Assembly (NCBI GenBank): GCA_029216955.1
Contig: JANAVB010015600.1
Location: 25,680,510-25,744,509, forward strand
Direction of reading: 5' to 3'
DNA from: Iris pallida
Lineage: Eukaryota; Streptophyta; Magnoliopsida; Asparagales; Iridaceae
Length of the DNA stretch: 64,000 bases
The stretch's first letter is position 1; each line of letters starts with the position of its first letter. Positions 45,686-56,137 of the stretch are shown here, piece after piece. The notes beneath the pieces were generated by a model. It was not told the origin of the DNA. It made no database searches and saw nothing but the letters and a program-made list of their open reading frames with translations. The position numbers and the translations under genes are program-made.

Positions 45686-45846
45686 TGGACCCAGGTACGG
45701 AAGACGGTCACAAAGACGAAGATGATACGATGTAGAGTGACGCAACTTTTTGTGCTCTGCGAAAGGAGTGTAATTAAAACGAAGTAAGGACCATGGATAT
45801 GACGCTGCAGAGTGATGCAACTTTTTATGGCTAAGGTGTCTTCTTC

Positions 45847-45884
<38 letters not shown>

Positions 45885-46246
45885 CGTTCTGAATGATGAG
45901 AACATTTGAAACGTTTTTTGCCCCTGCGAATGTTGTTTGGTCGGACTTAAAGTAGGCGGCTAGTAAAGAGCGACCGACCCAGCCTGCCTACACACGCGAT
46001 TGCATATAGAAACTTGGTGTTAAGCAGATATGTCATCTACGTGAGTTAGTTTGACATGCAGACTTCTTTAGTAGACAGATCACTTGTGTACTTGCGAGGT
46101 CCCGCGCTGGCTCATCAATCAGCTTCACTGACCCAAGAATATACGTGGTTAGAAGTAGGAAAGAGCATATGTGCTATTTTCTTGAACTCAAGACTTGCTC
46201 ACAAACAAAAGCTGGGACCTATTGTTTAATAAAGAAGAAAAAAGTA
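45686..46246. other. intergenic stretch with poly(T) tract
   Basis: No gene seen. A T30 run lies at 45852-45881. Two similar 30-bp blocks ('gcagagtgatgcaactttttatg') occur at about 45732 and 45807. Confidence 0.5.
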
Positions 46247-46249
46247 TTA

Positions 46250-46696
46250 GAGCATCTCCAACCCTATTGTGACTTTGGAAAAAAGTTAATGCCACATAAG
46301 AATGACAAAATTTTATTCAAAAGTTTTTCTCCAATGCAATTGTCAAGTCAATTGTGAAGCTTATGTGGCAAAAATTAAAGAAGACATTGTGAAGTTTATT
46401 GTCGTGTTATAGACAATGCACTTGACAATGTCTTCTCTTCCATGTCATCAATTATGAATAAAAAATATTAGAAAAAGAAAGAAGATGAATAGTTGTCTTA
46501 AAATTTGCCTTGGAAGTTGGAAAAAATATTTTTTATTGTCTTCTCAATACTTTTGCATTGGAGAGAGTTTTTCTATCTCATTGTCTTTTGAGCTATAATT
46601 TTGCCACATAAACAAGACATTGTCTTGTGGCTCATGCCACATAGGAGCCACCTAAGACTCACAACACTTAATAAGACAATAGGGTTGGAGATGCTC
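46250..46696. mobile_element. 447-bp MITE, PIF/Harbinger (Tourist)-like
   Basis: Terminal inverted repeats GAGCATCTCCAACCCTATTG (left) and its complement at the right end, with TSD TTA at 46247-46249 and 46697-46699. The interior is AT-rich, non-coding, and contains further inverted blocks around 'gccacataag'. The TTA TSD and TIR suit Harbinger-type MITEs. Confidence 0.85.
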
Positions 46697-46769
46697 TTAT
46701 CAACCCCATGCAGTCATCAGAACTGGTACTGGGAAATGAATAGTGGCAACTGGAAGTAGAAATGGCAGT

Positions 46770-47428
46770 TCATCTTGCTTTCAAACTAGAAGTTGACATC
46801 GTGGCGATGGACATCGGTATCGACACGATACAATCGCCATCGTATCCTTGGTTCTGCATCAATGACGGATAGCTCATATAAGCCGGAGAGAGCTCGGGTA
46901 GGGTCTTATCCCCGTCCAAGAACTGCATCACTTGTCGCATGCTCGGCCTAGCTTCCGGCATCGGGTGCGAGCACAACAATCCCAGCTTCAGCACCATCTC
47001 CATCTCAACCACCGAACGCTCCTCTTCTAGTTCTAGTCTCTGGTCCCTCGTCGCTAGCACCGTTCCGGCCTTCCAGTTTTCCAGCACCCAGTCCACCAAA
47101 ATCACCAGCTCCCCAGCTTCGACCACCAAAGGCCTCCTCCCGCAAGCCACTTCAAGAAGGAACGCTCCGAACGCAAACACGTCGCTCATGGTAGTCGTCT
47201 TCCCCTTCCTAGCGAACTCCGGTGCTAGATATCCGATAGTTCCTATGATGCGAGTAGTTCGAGGATCGCTTCCGTGCCGGCATAGCCTCGCAAGCCCAAA
47301 ATCTCCTAGCTTTGCGTTCAGCTCGCCATCTAGGAGCACGTTGCTAGCCTTGATGTCGCGGTGGACGACAACTTGCTCCCATTCTTCGTGCAGATACAAG
47401 AGACCCGACGCCACACCTTTGATTTTTT
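46770..47428 (-). pseudogene. L-type lectin receptor kinase fragment, C-terminal kinase half
   Basis: The kinase C-lobe is intact: [14 protein letters not shown] (HRD at residues 18-20 of the open frame), LGDFGLAR (DFG 38-40), [29 protein letters not shown] and [15 protein letters not shown], then a tail ending MSTSSLKAR. These are typical of LecRK, membrane receptors with an extracellular legume-lectin domain. The frame reads back to IKGVASG at about 47428, where a copia LTR begins; lectin, transmembrane and kinase N-lobe are missing and do not recur in the window. No stop lies within the fragment, so truncation is not old. A similar fragment is at 61486-61792. Confidence 0.88.
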
Positions 47429-47430
47429 AT

Positions 47431-48685
47431 TGCCGGGAACGCCGGGGCACGCTATTCGATGGAAAATAAAGAAACTGAAACAGTTGTAAAGACAACGTTT
47501 CAAATGCAATTCCTTAAAGAAGGTTTTACAACAGAGATCCAGAAGGATTCTGCAAATTACGAGATCTAAAAAGATATCGTAATACACGGATAATCTAAAG
47601 AGATTTTCGTGATCGTAGCAAACTGGCAGTAGTGCCTTCTAAAAAGAAGATACTGACAGAACTGCTAAAGGCAACAGAAGGATGACAAGCGAGAGATGGA
47701 AATGCTGGGGTGAATTATCACCGTTGCTCAAAGCTTTATTCGCCCTCCGCAAACAGCTTCCAGGAACCAGCAAGGTTGACGGAAAACCTTGGAACACTCA
47801 TGCTCTTCTGACTTCTCGGAAGACGGCGAACTCCTCTGGCAATGGCTCTACTCGTCTCTCTCTGTTTGAAGTAACAGAACCAACGCGTACTAAAAAGTAC
47901 TAGTGTTTGTGTTAAAGAACACGCTCACTACTCTGTTTTGTTAAAGAACACTTAGAATTTTTCTCCCTGGAATTCTGATTACTTCTACTCTCAGAGAGAG
48001 AAGAGAACCTGTATATATAGCCCACGGGGCGGTTGCCAAGCAGTTGCCTGAACTTCAGGGTAGTGGCAGAACCACTCCTGAACGTGCAGCAACTGCTACA
48101 ACCGTTCCCGCTCTAATATGCAGCCAGCCATACGCACACTGCGTACGCTGCGCACTCTACGCACGCTGCGTACGCTGCGCACACTGCGCGTACTGGGCTG
48201 CGTAATAGGCTGGTAACTGGGCCAGCGTAACTCGGCTCGCGTAACGGGCCGCGCAACGTGGTCGCGCAAGTGGCTCGCGCAACGAGCGCAACTTAAGCGC
48301 ACTATGCGCCTAGCGACGATGCTGACGTGCTAAGTGCAAAGTGCGCCAACAAAAGCCATATTACGCCTCATGAGCCCTTGAGCCCGAGTCCGAGCCCGAG
48401 TCCGAGTCCGAGTCCGAGTCCGAGTCCGAGTCCGAGTCGCTAAGCCCCAACCGGGCTTAGCTCCTATGGAAATAAATTTCCCAAGAGCAAAAAGCATGAA
48501 TGCTTTAATTGTTGATTTTAGCCTTTTTTCCATTAGAAAAATAATCCCACATGGCAAACCCATGTGCACCTCCACACCACATGTGCATCTCCAATAATAG
48601 CAAAGCTAATATACAGAGATACAAACCATTTGTTTTTTCCGATGTGGGACTAAACCTTTCTAAAGGAAAAACCAAAAACCCAACA
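47431..48685 (-). repeat. 3' LTR of copia copy 1
   Basis: Starts TGCCGGGAACGCC and ends AAACCCAACA, followed by the purine tract (minus strand GTGGAGGAT). It is 1255 bp, longer than the 859-907 bp of copy 2, partly owing to GC-rich repeats at 48119-48300. A TATATATA block lies at 48012-48019 (minus-strand promoter candidate). Confidence 0.75.
48119..48438. repeat. GC-rich minisatellite and (CCGAGT)n hexamer repeat in the LTR
   Basis: 48119-48200 has repeats of about 10-24 bp built on CTGCGTACG / CTGCGCAC. It is followed by GCGTAAC/GCGCAAC blocks to 48300. 48380-48438 is about ten CCGAGT/CCGAGC units; the LTRs of copy 2 keep only two to three such units at about 54860 and 60763. Confidence 0.75.
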
Positions 48686-49761
48686 ATCCTCCACATATTC
48701 GCTATATATGGATATAAGTGTTCCCCACAGTAACTGTCCATCATGCATTAGGAGAGATGTCGCTTACGACTTGAATCTTTCCGTATGGGTCAAAAATCAA
48801 ACTATAATACAAGAATGGACTAAGCCTTGAATTCTGCATCATAGCTGAAATTCTTTTCACTCACATAATGTAGTTACATGTGCTTCTGGCTACACATTAA
48901 AGGCCCTGTGCTAGCCTGGTTTCAGTGTATAATTTTGGGTGTCTACAAGTTTACCCTCAAGAGACGGCCTGATATCTCTGTCATACACTATAAGTGAGTT
49001 CATTATAAAGAGACATGGCATGAAGCGCTTTGCGCTTCCCTTGCGGTGCTACGCCGCTATGACATAGCTTAAAGCCGAGGCCTTACCCCGTACCGAGAAC
49101 CTCATCGTAGTGTCATACTACAGTAGCATGAGGCAACCGCCTCTTTGTAGTGCCAAACTACCCAGCATGAAGCCTTAGGCTCCCTTGCGGTGTTACGCCG
49201 CAACGACATGGCTTGCAAGGCCGAGGCTTTATCCCTAACCGGGTACCTCATGGTGGTGTCGTGCCACTGTAACATGAGGAACTCCTCCTCTTTGTAGTGC
49301 TGACTACACCCTTCTTTATTTTTAACATACAGCTAACTGCCTATTTGCGGTGCTACGCCGCTGTGACTTGGCCTGCAAAGCCGAGGCTTTATCCTATTCC
49401 TGGGCAGCACCCCACATATAGGAACCTCATCGTGGAGTCACCCCACTGTAGCATGGAGTTTCACTCTTGTAGTGCTGAACTACCGTGCTTCCTGTAAAGC
49501 ACACCAGGCATTCACTCTGCCTGAGAACTCATTAAGGCAATTAAGCCAACCTTCCCACAGGAATCGTTTTCCGTAGAAAATAATAGTAGACAACAGTGGT
49601 TATAGGTCCGTAACCTCTCCATGCCCAATAGAATATGTACCCACCGTTCCTGATATTCTTCCGATTAGTGGTCCTCCCTTGAACCAAAAGCTAGATGCCT
49701 AGTAGATAAATCTTTGAACTATTAGCATAAAACTTTATGGTAGGAATACAATAATCCAATA
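48686..49761 (-). repeat. 3' non-coding region of copia copy 1 with hairpin-unit array
   Basis: Three units (starting about 49043, 49187 and 49347) of 140-160 bp share GCGGTGCTACGCCGC, AAGCCGAGGCTT, and a stem CCTCAT..GTGGTGTC..CCACTGTAACATGAGG. Each sub-block is an inverted repeat. No ORF. The same array lies at the same place in copy 2. Confidence 0.7.
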
Positions 49762-52157
49762 TCAGAATGCCTTCAAGCCCATTTTACAAGCTGTGTCATT
49801 GACCAGCTGGCGCTTGAGGCCCTTGGTGAACGGATCCGCCAGGTTCTCCTGACTCCGAACATCAATCACTGCAATAACACCTCTCTTGATAAGATCGTGT
49901 ACTGCCCTGTGCTTCAACCGTACAGTCCTCTTCTTCCCATTGAAGAGGTCATTTGATGCCACCGCCGCAGTCGCCTGGTTGTCGCAGTATATCGGTATCG
50001 CCGGTATTTGCGTCCCAACCAATGGAAGATCATACATGAGCTCCCGAAGCCATTCTGCTTCCTCGGCTGCGGTATCAGTGCAAAGAACTCAGATTCCATG
50101 GATGACCGCGATAGCATAGTCTGCTTCTTCGACTTCCACGATATAGCAGCTCCACCCATTGTGAAAATGTATCCATCTGTGGACCTCTCGCTCTCCACTT
50201 CTGAGCACCAACTGGCATCACTGAAGCCTTCCACTACCTGTGGATCTCCGCTGTAGTACAGTGCATATGTCTGAGTCTTCTTGAGATATCTCATAACCCG
50301 TTTCACAACATTCTAGTGTTCAGCACCTGGGTTGCTCGTGAAACGACTCAGCATTCCTACGGTAAAAGCTATGTCAGGCCTTGTGGCAGTAGTAGCATAC
50401 ATCAAACTTCCCATTACGCTTGCATACTCCAGCTGTCTGACGCTTTTCTCTGAATTAGGCTTCAGCTTCAGATCACACCTGTACGGCGTATCGATCCCTG
50501 GAAGATCCCGATACCCATAACGAGTGATCATTTTCTCAATATAATGAGACTGTGACAGCGCTATTCCAGTGTCTGTCCGGATGATCTTGATCCCTAAGAT
50601 CACATCAGCTTCCCCCAAGTCCTTCATACTGAACTTGCTTGAGATGAATTTCTTTGTCTCCGTGACACAGCTAATATTCGTACCTAGGATAAGCATGTCG
50701 TCCACGTACAGACAAACGATCACACCTCTTCCATCAGCGAACTTCGTGTTAACACACTTGTCCGTATCGCTGACCATGTAGCCATTTGACCTTATAACTT
50801 TGTCAAATTTCTCATGCCACATTTTGGGAGCCTGTTTAAGACCGTACAAGGATTTCACCAACTTGCAGACTTTGTCTTCAAGACCCCTGATGACAAATCC
50901 CTCTGACTGTTGCATGTAAATTTCTTCGGTCAGCTCACCATTTAGGAAAGCCGTATTCACATCCATCTGATGTATCACCATCTTATGTATTGCTGCGAGA
51001 GCAATCAACATTCTGATGGTGGTCATCCGGACTACTGGAGCATACGTGTCAAAATAGTCAATCTCCTGCTTCTGAGAAAACCCCTTGGCTACCAACCTAG
51101 CCTTGAACTTGTCAATAGTTTCGTCTGCTTTCATCTTCTTATTGAAGATCCATTTGCATCCGATGGGTTTCGCTCCTTCAGGAAGATCAACCAACACCCA
51201 AGTGTTATTTGAGGTGATGGAATCAATTTCATTGGCAATCGCCTCCTTCCAGAAAACCGCGTCTCTGGTCTTCATCGCCTCATCATAGGTAAGCGGATTA
51301 GCTTCCACATGATAGGTGACAAAGTCACTTCCGAAGTCCTTCGGCCTCCTCACACGCTTAGCTGACGGCTCAGCTTGTTCTGGTTCAACCGTTGTTTCAA
51401 CAACAACATCTTCTTGGACCACATCTTCATTGAAGACTTCAGTTTCTTGTGCACCCTCATTGTTCTCCGGAACATCCGCAAGAACAATATTCTTGTGCCT
51501 TGCAAATTTGTCTTCAAAATATTCTGCGTCGCGAGATTCAATGATATGATTTGACTCAATATCAAGAAATCTCCGAGCATCACTCTTCTCGGCATACCCC
51601 AAGAAGATCGTCTTTGTAGTCCTTGTCCCAAGCTTCTGAATCTTCAGATCTGGAAGCTTGACATATGCCAGACACCCCCACACTCGAATGACATTCAAGT
51701 TAGGTCTGACCTTGAACCAGAGTTTATGAGGTGTAATGTCAGAAGTTGCATGAGGCACTCTATTTAGAATAAAAGTGGCCGTCAATACAGCTTCTCCCCA
51801 TTAGCACTTAGGAAGACCCGCAGTCAACAGCATTGAGTTAATCATTTCTGTCAACGTCCTGTTCTTCCTCTCAGCTGCTTCGTTTGATTGAGGAGAGTAC
51901 GGAGCCGTAGTCTCATTGATAATTCCATGTTCCTTACAGAACGATGCAAATTCATAAGACCTGTACTCCCCACCTCGATCACTTCTTATCCTTTTGAGTT
52001 ATTGTCCAGTCTGCCGCTCAGCTACGGCTCTGAACTCCTTGAACTTCTCGAATGCTTCGTCTTTAGCCTTCAGCAAGTAGACGAACGCATACTTTGAGAA
52101 GTCATCGATGAAGGTTATGAAATACTTCATCCCGGCCTTTGTAGAGAACTGTTTGAA
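49762..52157 (-). pseudogene. pol: copia pol of copy 1 (integrase C-terminus, RT, RNase H)
   Basis: Integrase tail (SDRGGEY, PQSNEAAERKNRTLTEM), linker (FLGYAEKSDARRFLD), RT (LVAKGFSQKQEIDYFDTYAP, MDVNTAFLNGELTEEI, CLYVDDMLILGT) and RNase H (EGFSDASWCSE, KHRAVHDLIK, NLADPFTKGL). Stops at about 52002 (TAA), 51785 (TAA after LPKC) and 50313 (TAG) and a frameshift near 50090 break it. Comparison with copy 2 shows the ancestral codons, for example Trp at 50313. Confidence 0.85.
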
Positions 52158-52206
52158 CACTACTAAAATACCCCACTTTACCGACGGAAGTTTAGCGACG
52201 GACGGA
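52158..52206. mobile_element. CACTA (En/Spm) transposon terminus, single end
   Basis: CACTACTAAAATACCCCAC starts right after the copia sequence ...TTTGAA, followed by subterminal CGACGGA motifs (three within 35 bp), the usual look of plant CACTA ends. The possible 3-bp TSD is GAA (52155-52157). I find no matching AGTAGTG end nor continuation of the copia before 54222, so the other half was lost or rearranged. Confidence 0.55.
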
Positions 52207-52264
52207 TTCCACATAAGGAGGGATGTATTTGAGGGACAATTTGAAGGTACGAATAGCATTACTC

Positions 52265-52468
52265 ATATAAAATATGAAGAATGCTACATGTACCTCCCAA
52301 AAATCTTATCCGTCCATATCCCTCCGCCACGTGACACTCCCTTATTGACCGAAGCAAATAGGGGAGGAGGCTGGGGTAAGACATGAGCGAATAGAAGAGG
52401 GCCACGTGACGGAGGGACATGAAGGTATACAGTTTGGAGGTACATAAAGTATTTTCCATAAAATATAC
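52265..52468. mobile_element. fold-back MITE-like element
   Basis: Left arm 'aagaatgctacatgtacctccc' and right arm 'ggaggtacataaagtatttt' are inverted. A second inverted pair, TCCCTCCGCCACGTGACAC / GGCCACGTGACGGAGGGA, lies inside, so nearly the whole 200 bp folds on itself. No clear TSD was settled. Confidence 0.55.
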
Positions 52469-54216
52469 TGGTATATAAAATAAAAAATTTTCTTTGCCGA
52501 AAGCCAAGCCATAAATAGGAGGAGGAAGAAAAAGTTTTAACAAATTTAAAGTGTCGAAACATTCTGTCGGCCAAGCGGAATTCAAGCAAGTTCATATTAC
52601 GCCATACCGTCTGACAGAAATCAAATTGTCCCTAACCTCCCACCATCCAATCGTAGGCATCCAACCACCGTGATCCAAAATCAATTATCGTTTGACTTCA
52701 GCCATACGTCTTAAATGCACATATTCCACCAGTGCAAAATTTTGAAACTTTATTCCCTCTGTCTATTTTTCTAAACTTTCTTTCGGCCAATCGAATTTTT
52801 TTGCATATAAAACTGCATGTGAGACATGTACATAAATAGTTGCACTTCTTCCTTAACATTGACCACTGTACAAGGATTGAGTGGTGAGAGAGTCCAACTA
52901 TGGAAGAAATCATGATTGAGTGGTGAGGGAGGCTAAAAACATATGTACATATTTTAGTAAAAATTTAGGATGTGGGATATGATTCCCTCAAGATATAATA
53001 CTGGTCCTTCCCTAACGCCGACTAACTTGAGTTTAAGAGGAATATTGAGCGACATGTATTGCCATAATGATTATTGACCTAATTTGAGCATAAGAGGAAT
53101 GCAGAGCAATATGTATCATGAGAGGTGTAGACTAAACTATGTTTGAAATTCAATCCGATCGAAGGTCGATGAGAAGTTTAAACTATGATGAAGTCCATCG
53201 GTGGCGGAGACCTCGCGAAGAAATGGAGGAACGGTCGACGAAATCCAGTCGATTTTTCAACTAAAAACTGTGAAATTGGTTCCGGGACAACATGTTTACC
53301 GGTCTCTCAGTGTGCACATTATATACAAATTAATTAGAATTCCGGTTGGGTGAAATGAATTATCGAAACATACATACTCAAATTTTTGGATAATTTTTTA
53401 TGCAAAATCAAGAGTCAAGTTTATTGGCTATATTGGTGACTAATTTAGGGATTTCTAGTTCATAAATTAGGTTTGTTGGTCCTTATATATTGGAGAATAA
53501 GGGGAGCCCTTGGGTATACTCCTCTAGGGTTCAAGGGTTCAAGAAGACTGTACAATTCTTGCAGATCTACCATTATTAGGTTTTGTGTTTCAACGATGAA
53601 CAATTTTTTGGACAAGTGTCTTCTACCTGCTCAGGAAGATCGTCATCATCGATGATGGACAACAATTATTCAGTGAGTACATTTTGTAAGGAGTTAAGGT
53701 ATTGAACGATCTCATTGTATATTATTCTTTTTTCTCTCTATGATCGACTCTTGAAGAAAGGGAGTCGACACGAATTGTATTACAATATTTTTGTTATATA
53801 AAAGGTTTGGACTTGTACTTCTTAAGAGAAATCAAACTTGTTATTGCTTTCTCCCATAGTGTGTGGTTTGTATTTTTTTTTATACATATGGAATTGTTAG
53901 TCGATTATGCTTGTTGTGCGTCAGAATAAAGAAGCATCAATCATGAACTTATTAGCTAGTCAGGTTTGTCACCTAGAAAAGTATAACGCCAAAGATATAA
54001 TAGCGAAATCTGGAAAGTAACATGCCGATAGGAGAGTTTATGAGAAGTGTTACCAAAATAAAGATAAATAAACATTTGACTTCCAACATGACATTTTCTA
54101 AGTCTCAAAATAAAAACTTCAGACATGTTCTTGGAAGAAGATATCAACCAGAAATGTCACTAAAATGTCCCCTCCTACATGCAACACATATGCTTTTTAT
54201 TTAAAGATGTAAATAA
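52469..54216. other. unassigned stretch
   Basis: No gene or TE domain recognised. 52509-52520 has a TATA-like CATAAATAGG; 53440-53870 looks like a transcribed leader/LTR fragment (TATATATTGG, then CTTGGGTATACTCCTCTAGG, later TTATATAAAAGG), but no boundary or TSD could be fixed. Short ORFs of 60-70 codons are at chance level. Confidence 0.4.
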
Positions 54217-54221
54217 TTATG

Positions 54222-55080
54222 TGTTAGTCCCTTGACGAACAATCGATGGAAAAACACGAGTTCAGAAACAATTGTAAAGACAATGTTTCTGGCAACAACA
54301 CCCTAAAGAAGGTGAAGTTGTATTACGAGAATCTAAAAAGATTATTTCGTAATATTTCTCGAAGGCAACCGAACCGTATGACTTCTAAAGAGAAGCGACG
54401 GTATTCTCGAAGGCAACAAGAGATGATCAACAACAGTTGAGTCTCAGATTCTCGAAGGCAACAGAAAGAGGGAGGAAGAAGAAGAACGGATCTCGCTGGG
54501 GTGTAGAACACCGGCGCTCAAAGCTATACCCGCAGTACAGATAAGCTCCCAGGAACCAGCAAGTTCAGGAGAACTTCTGGAACGCTCGTAAGTCAATATT
54601 TGAGACTTGAACGGGCTTCCTGGACTTTACAGACTCCCTTTACTCTCTTCTTGGTGCATCTTCCAAAGGAGGCCAAGGGGCTCTATTTATAGAGTGGAGT
54701 TGAGACTTCACCTCTTCTCCTATCCGATGTGGGACTAAAATACCAATACTCAAAAATAGAGTTTGATATTTTAGATCATCCCACAATCAGCATAGAAGTG
54801 TGCCAGTCCACGCCTACCCCCCGAACACTCCCGTGCATGCACGAGACATCCTGGAGTCCGTGTCCGAGTCCGAGTCCGCACAACAAAAATTAACTTTCAT
54901 CCTTGTTGGATTTAATCCTTTTTTCCTTCTAGAAAAATACTTCCACATGGCACAAACATGTGCCCCACTACACCTCATGTACACACCTCAACACAAGCAA
55001 TGCATTATATTGAGATACTCACCATTTGGTGTAGCCGATGTGGGACTATCTTTTCTAGTCCAAAGGCAAAAACACCAACA
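54222..55080 (-). repeat. 3' LTR of copia copy 2
   Basis: 859 bp. TATAAATA on the minus strand at 54691-54684. Three GTCCGAGTCCGAG-type units at about 54860. Confidence 0.92.
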
Positions 55081-56137
55081 ATCCCCCACATATCTCAATA
55101 TATGGGTTGAGCGTTCCCCACAGTCATTGTGCATCATGCATTAGGAGAGATGTCGCTACGACTTGAATCTTCCCGCATAGGTTAAATAACAGCATGATAC
55201 AAGAATGGACTAAGCCTTGAATTCTGCACCATAACTGTAATTCTTCCTACTCACATAATGACATCAACTGTGCTTCTGGCTGCACATTGAAGGCCTTGTG
55301 CCAGCCTGGTTTCAGTGTATAATTTTGGGCGTCTACAAGCTTACCCTCAAGAGACGGCCTGATATCTCTTTCCATACACTATAGGTGAGTTCTTTATAAA
55401 GAGTCATGGCATGAAGCATTGCGCTTCTTTGCGGTGCTACGCCGCTATGACATGGCTTAAAGCCGAGGCTTTACCCCACCTGGGTACCTCATCGTAGTGT
55501 CATACTACTGTAGCATGAGGTCACAAGCCCCTTTGTAGTGCCAAACTACCCAGCATGAAGCCTTGCGCTTCCGTGCGGTGTTACGCCGCTATGACATGGC
55601 TTGCGAAGCCGAGGCTTAACCCTACCTGGTACCTCTTCGTGGTGTCATGCCACTGTAACATGAGGACATCGTCCTCTTTGTAGTGCTGTCTACCTCTCTT
55701 TATTACGATTATCATACAGCATTAGGCTACCTGCCTATTTGCGGTGCTACTCCGCTGTGACTTAGCTTGCAAAGCCGAGGCATTATCCCTACCTGGGAAC
55801 CTCATGGTGGAGTCACCCCACTGTAGCATGGAGTTTCACTCCTTGTAGTGCTGCTCTACCGTGCTTCCTGTAAAGCACACCAGGCATTCACTCTGCCTGA
55901 GAACTCATTAAGGCGTTTAAGCCAACCTTCCCACAGGATCCGTTTTCCGCAGAAAACAATAGTAGACAACAGTGGTTGTAGGTCCGTAACCTCTCCATGT
56001 CACATAGGACAAGTACCCACCATTCCTGATATTCTTCTGGTTAATAGTCCTCCCTTGAACCGAAAGCTAGATGCCTAGTAGATTTCTCTTTGAACTAATA
56101 GCATAAAACTTTATGGTAGGAATGTAATAACACAATA
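55081..56137 (-). repeat. polypurine tract and 3' non-coding hairpin-unit array of copy 2
   Basis: Minus strand GATATGTGGGGGAT abuts the LTR (polypurine tract, 55081-55094). Further in, three units at about 55433, 55576 and 55741 repeat GCGGTGYTACKCCGC, a GCTT..AAGCCGAGGC block and CCTCAT..TAGTGTCATACTA..CATGAGG stems. Equivalent to 49043-49500 in copy 1, conserved in the inverted blocks. Confidence 0.75.

Larger units (their letters stand above)
47431..52157 (-). mobile_element. Ty1/copia element, copy 1, 5'-truncated
   Basis: Left LTR 47431-48685, non-coding 3' region (48686-49761) and pol back to mid-integrase at 52157, where similarity to the complete copy (54222-60983) stops exactly at a CACTA terminus. 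Gag, protease, integrase N-terminus and the second LTR are missing. It is a relative of, not identical to, copy 2: LTRs are clearly diverged. Confidence 0.82.

Noticed and set aside
46939..47469. 176-codon plus-strand ORF over the LecRK fragment
   Set aside because: It is the antisense shadow of the kinase frame, whose HRD, DFG and APE motifs establish the minus strand.
52259..52595. Minus-strand ORFs of about 105 codons
   Set aside because: They cover the fold-back element and unassigned sequence, overlap in different frames and carry no motif.
53440..53870. Possible additional LTR or host gene leader
   Set aside because: TATA-like and leader-like sequence is visible, but no TG..CA boundary, TSD, repeat partner or reading frame could be supported.
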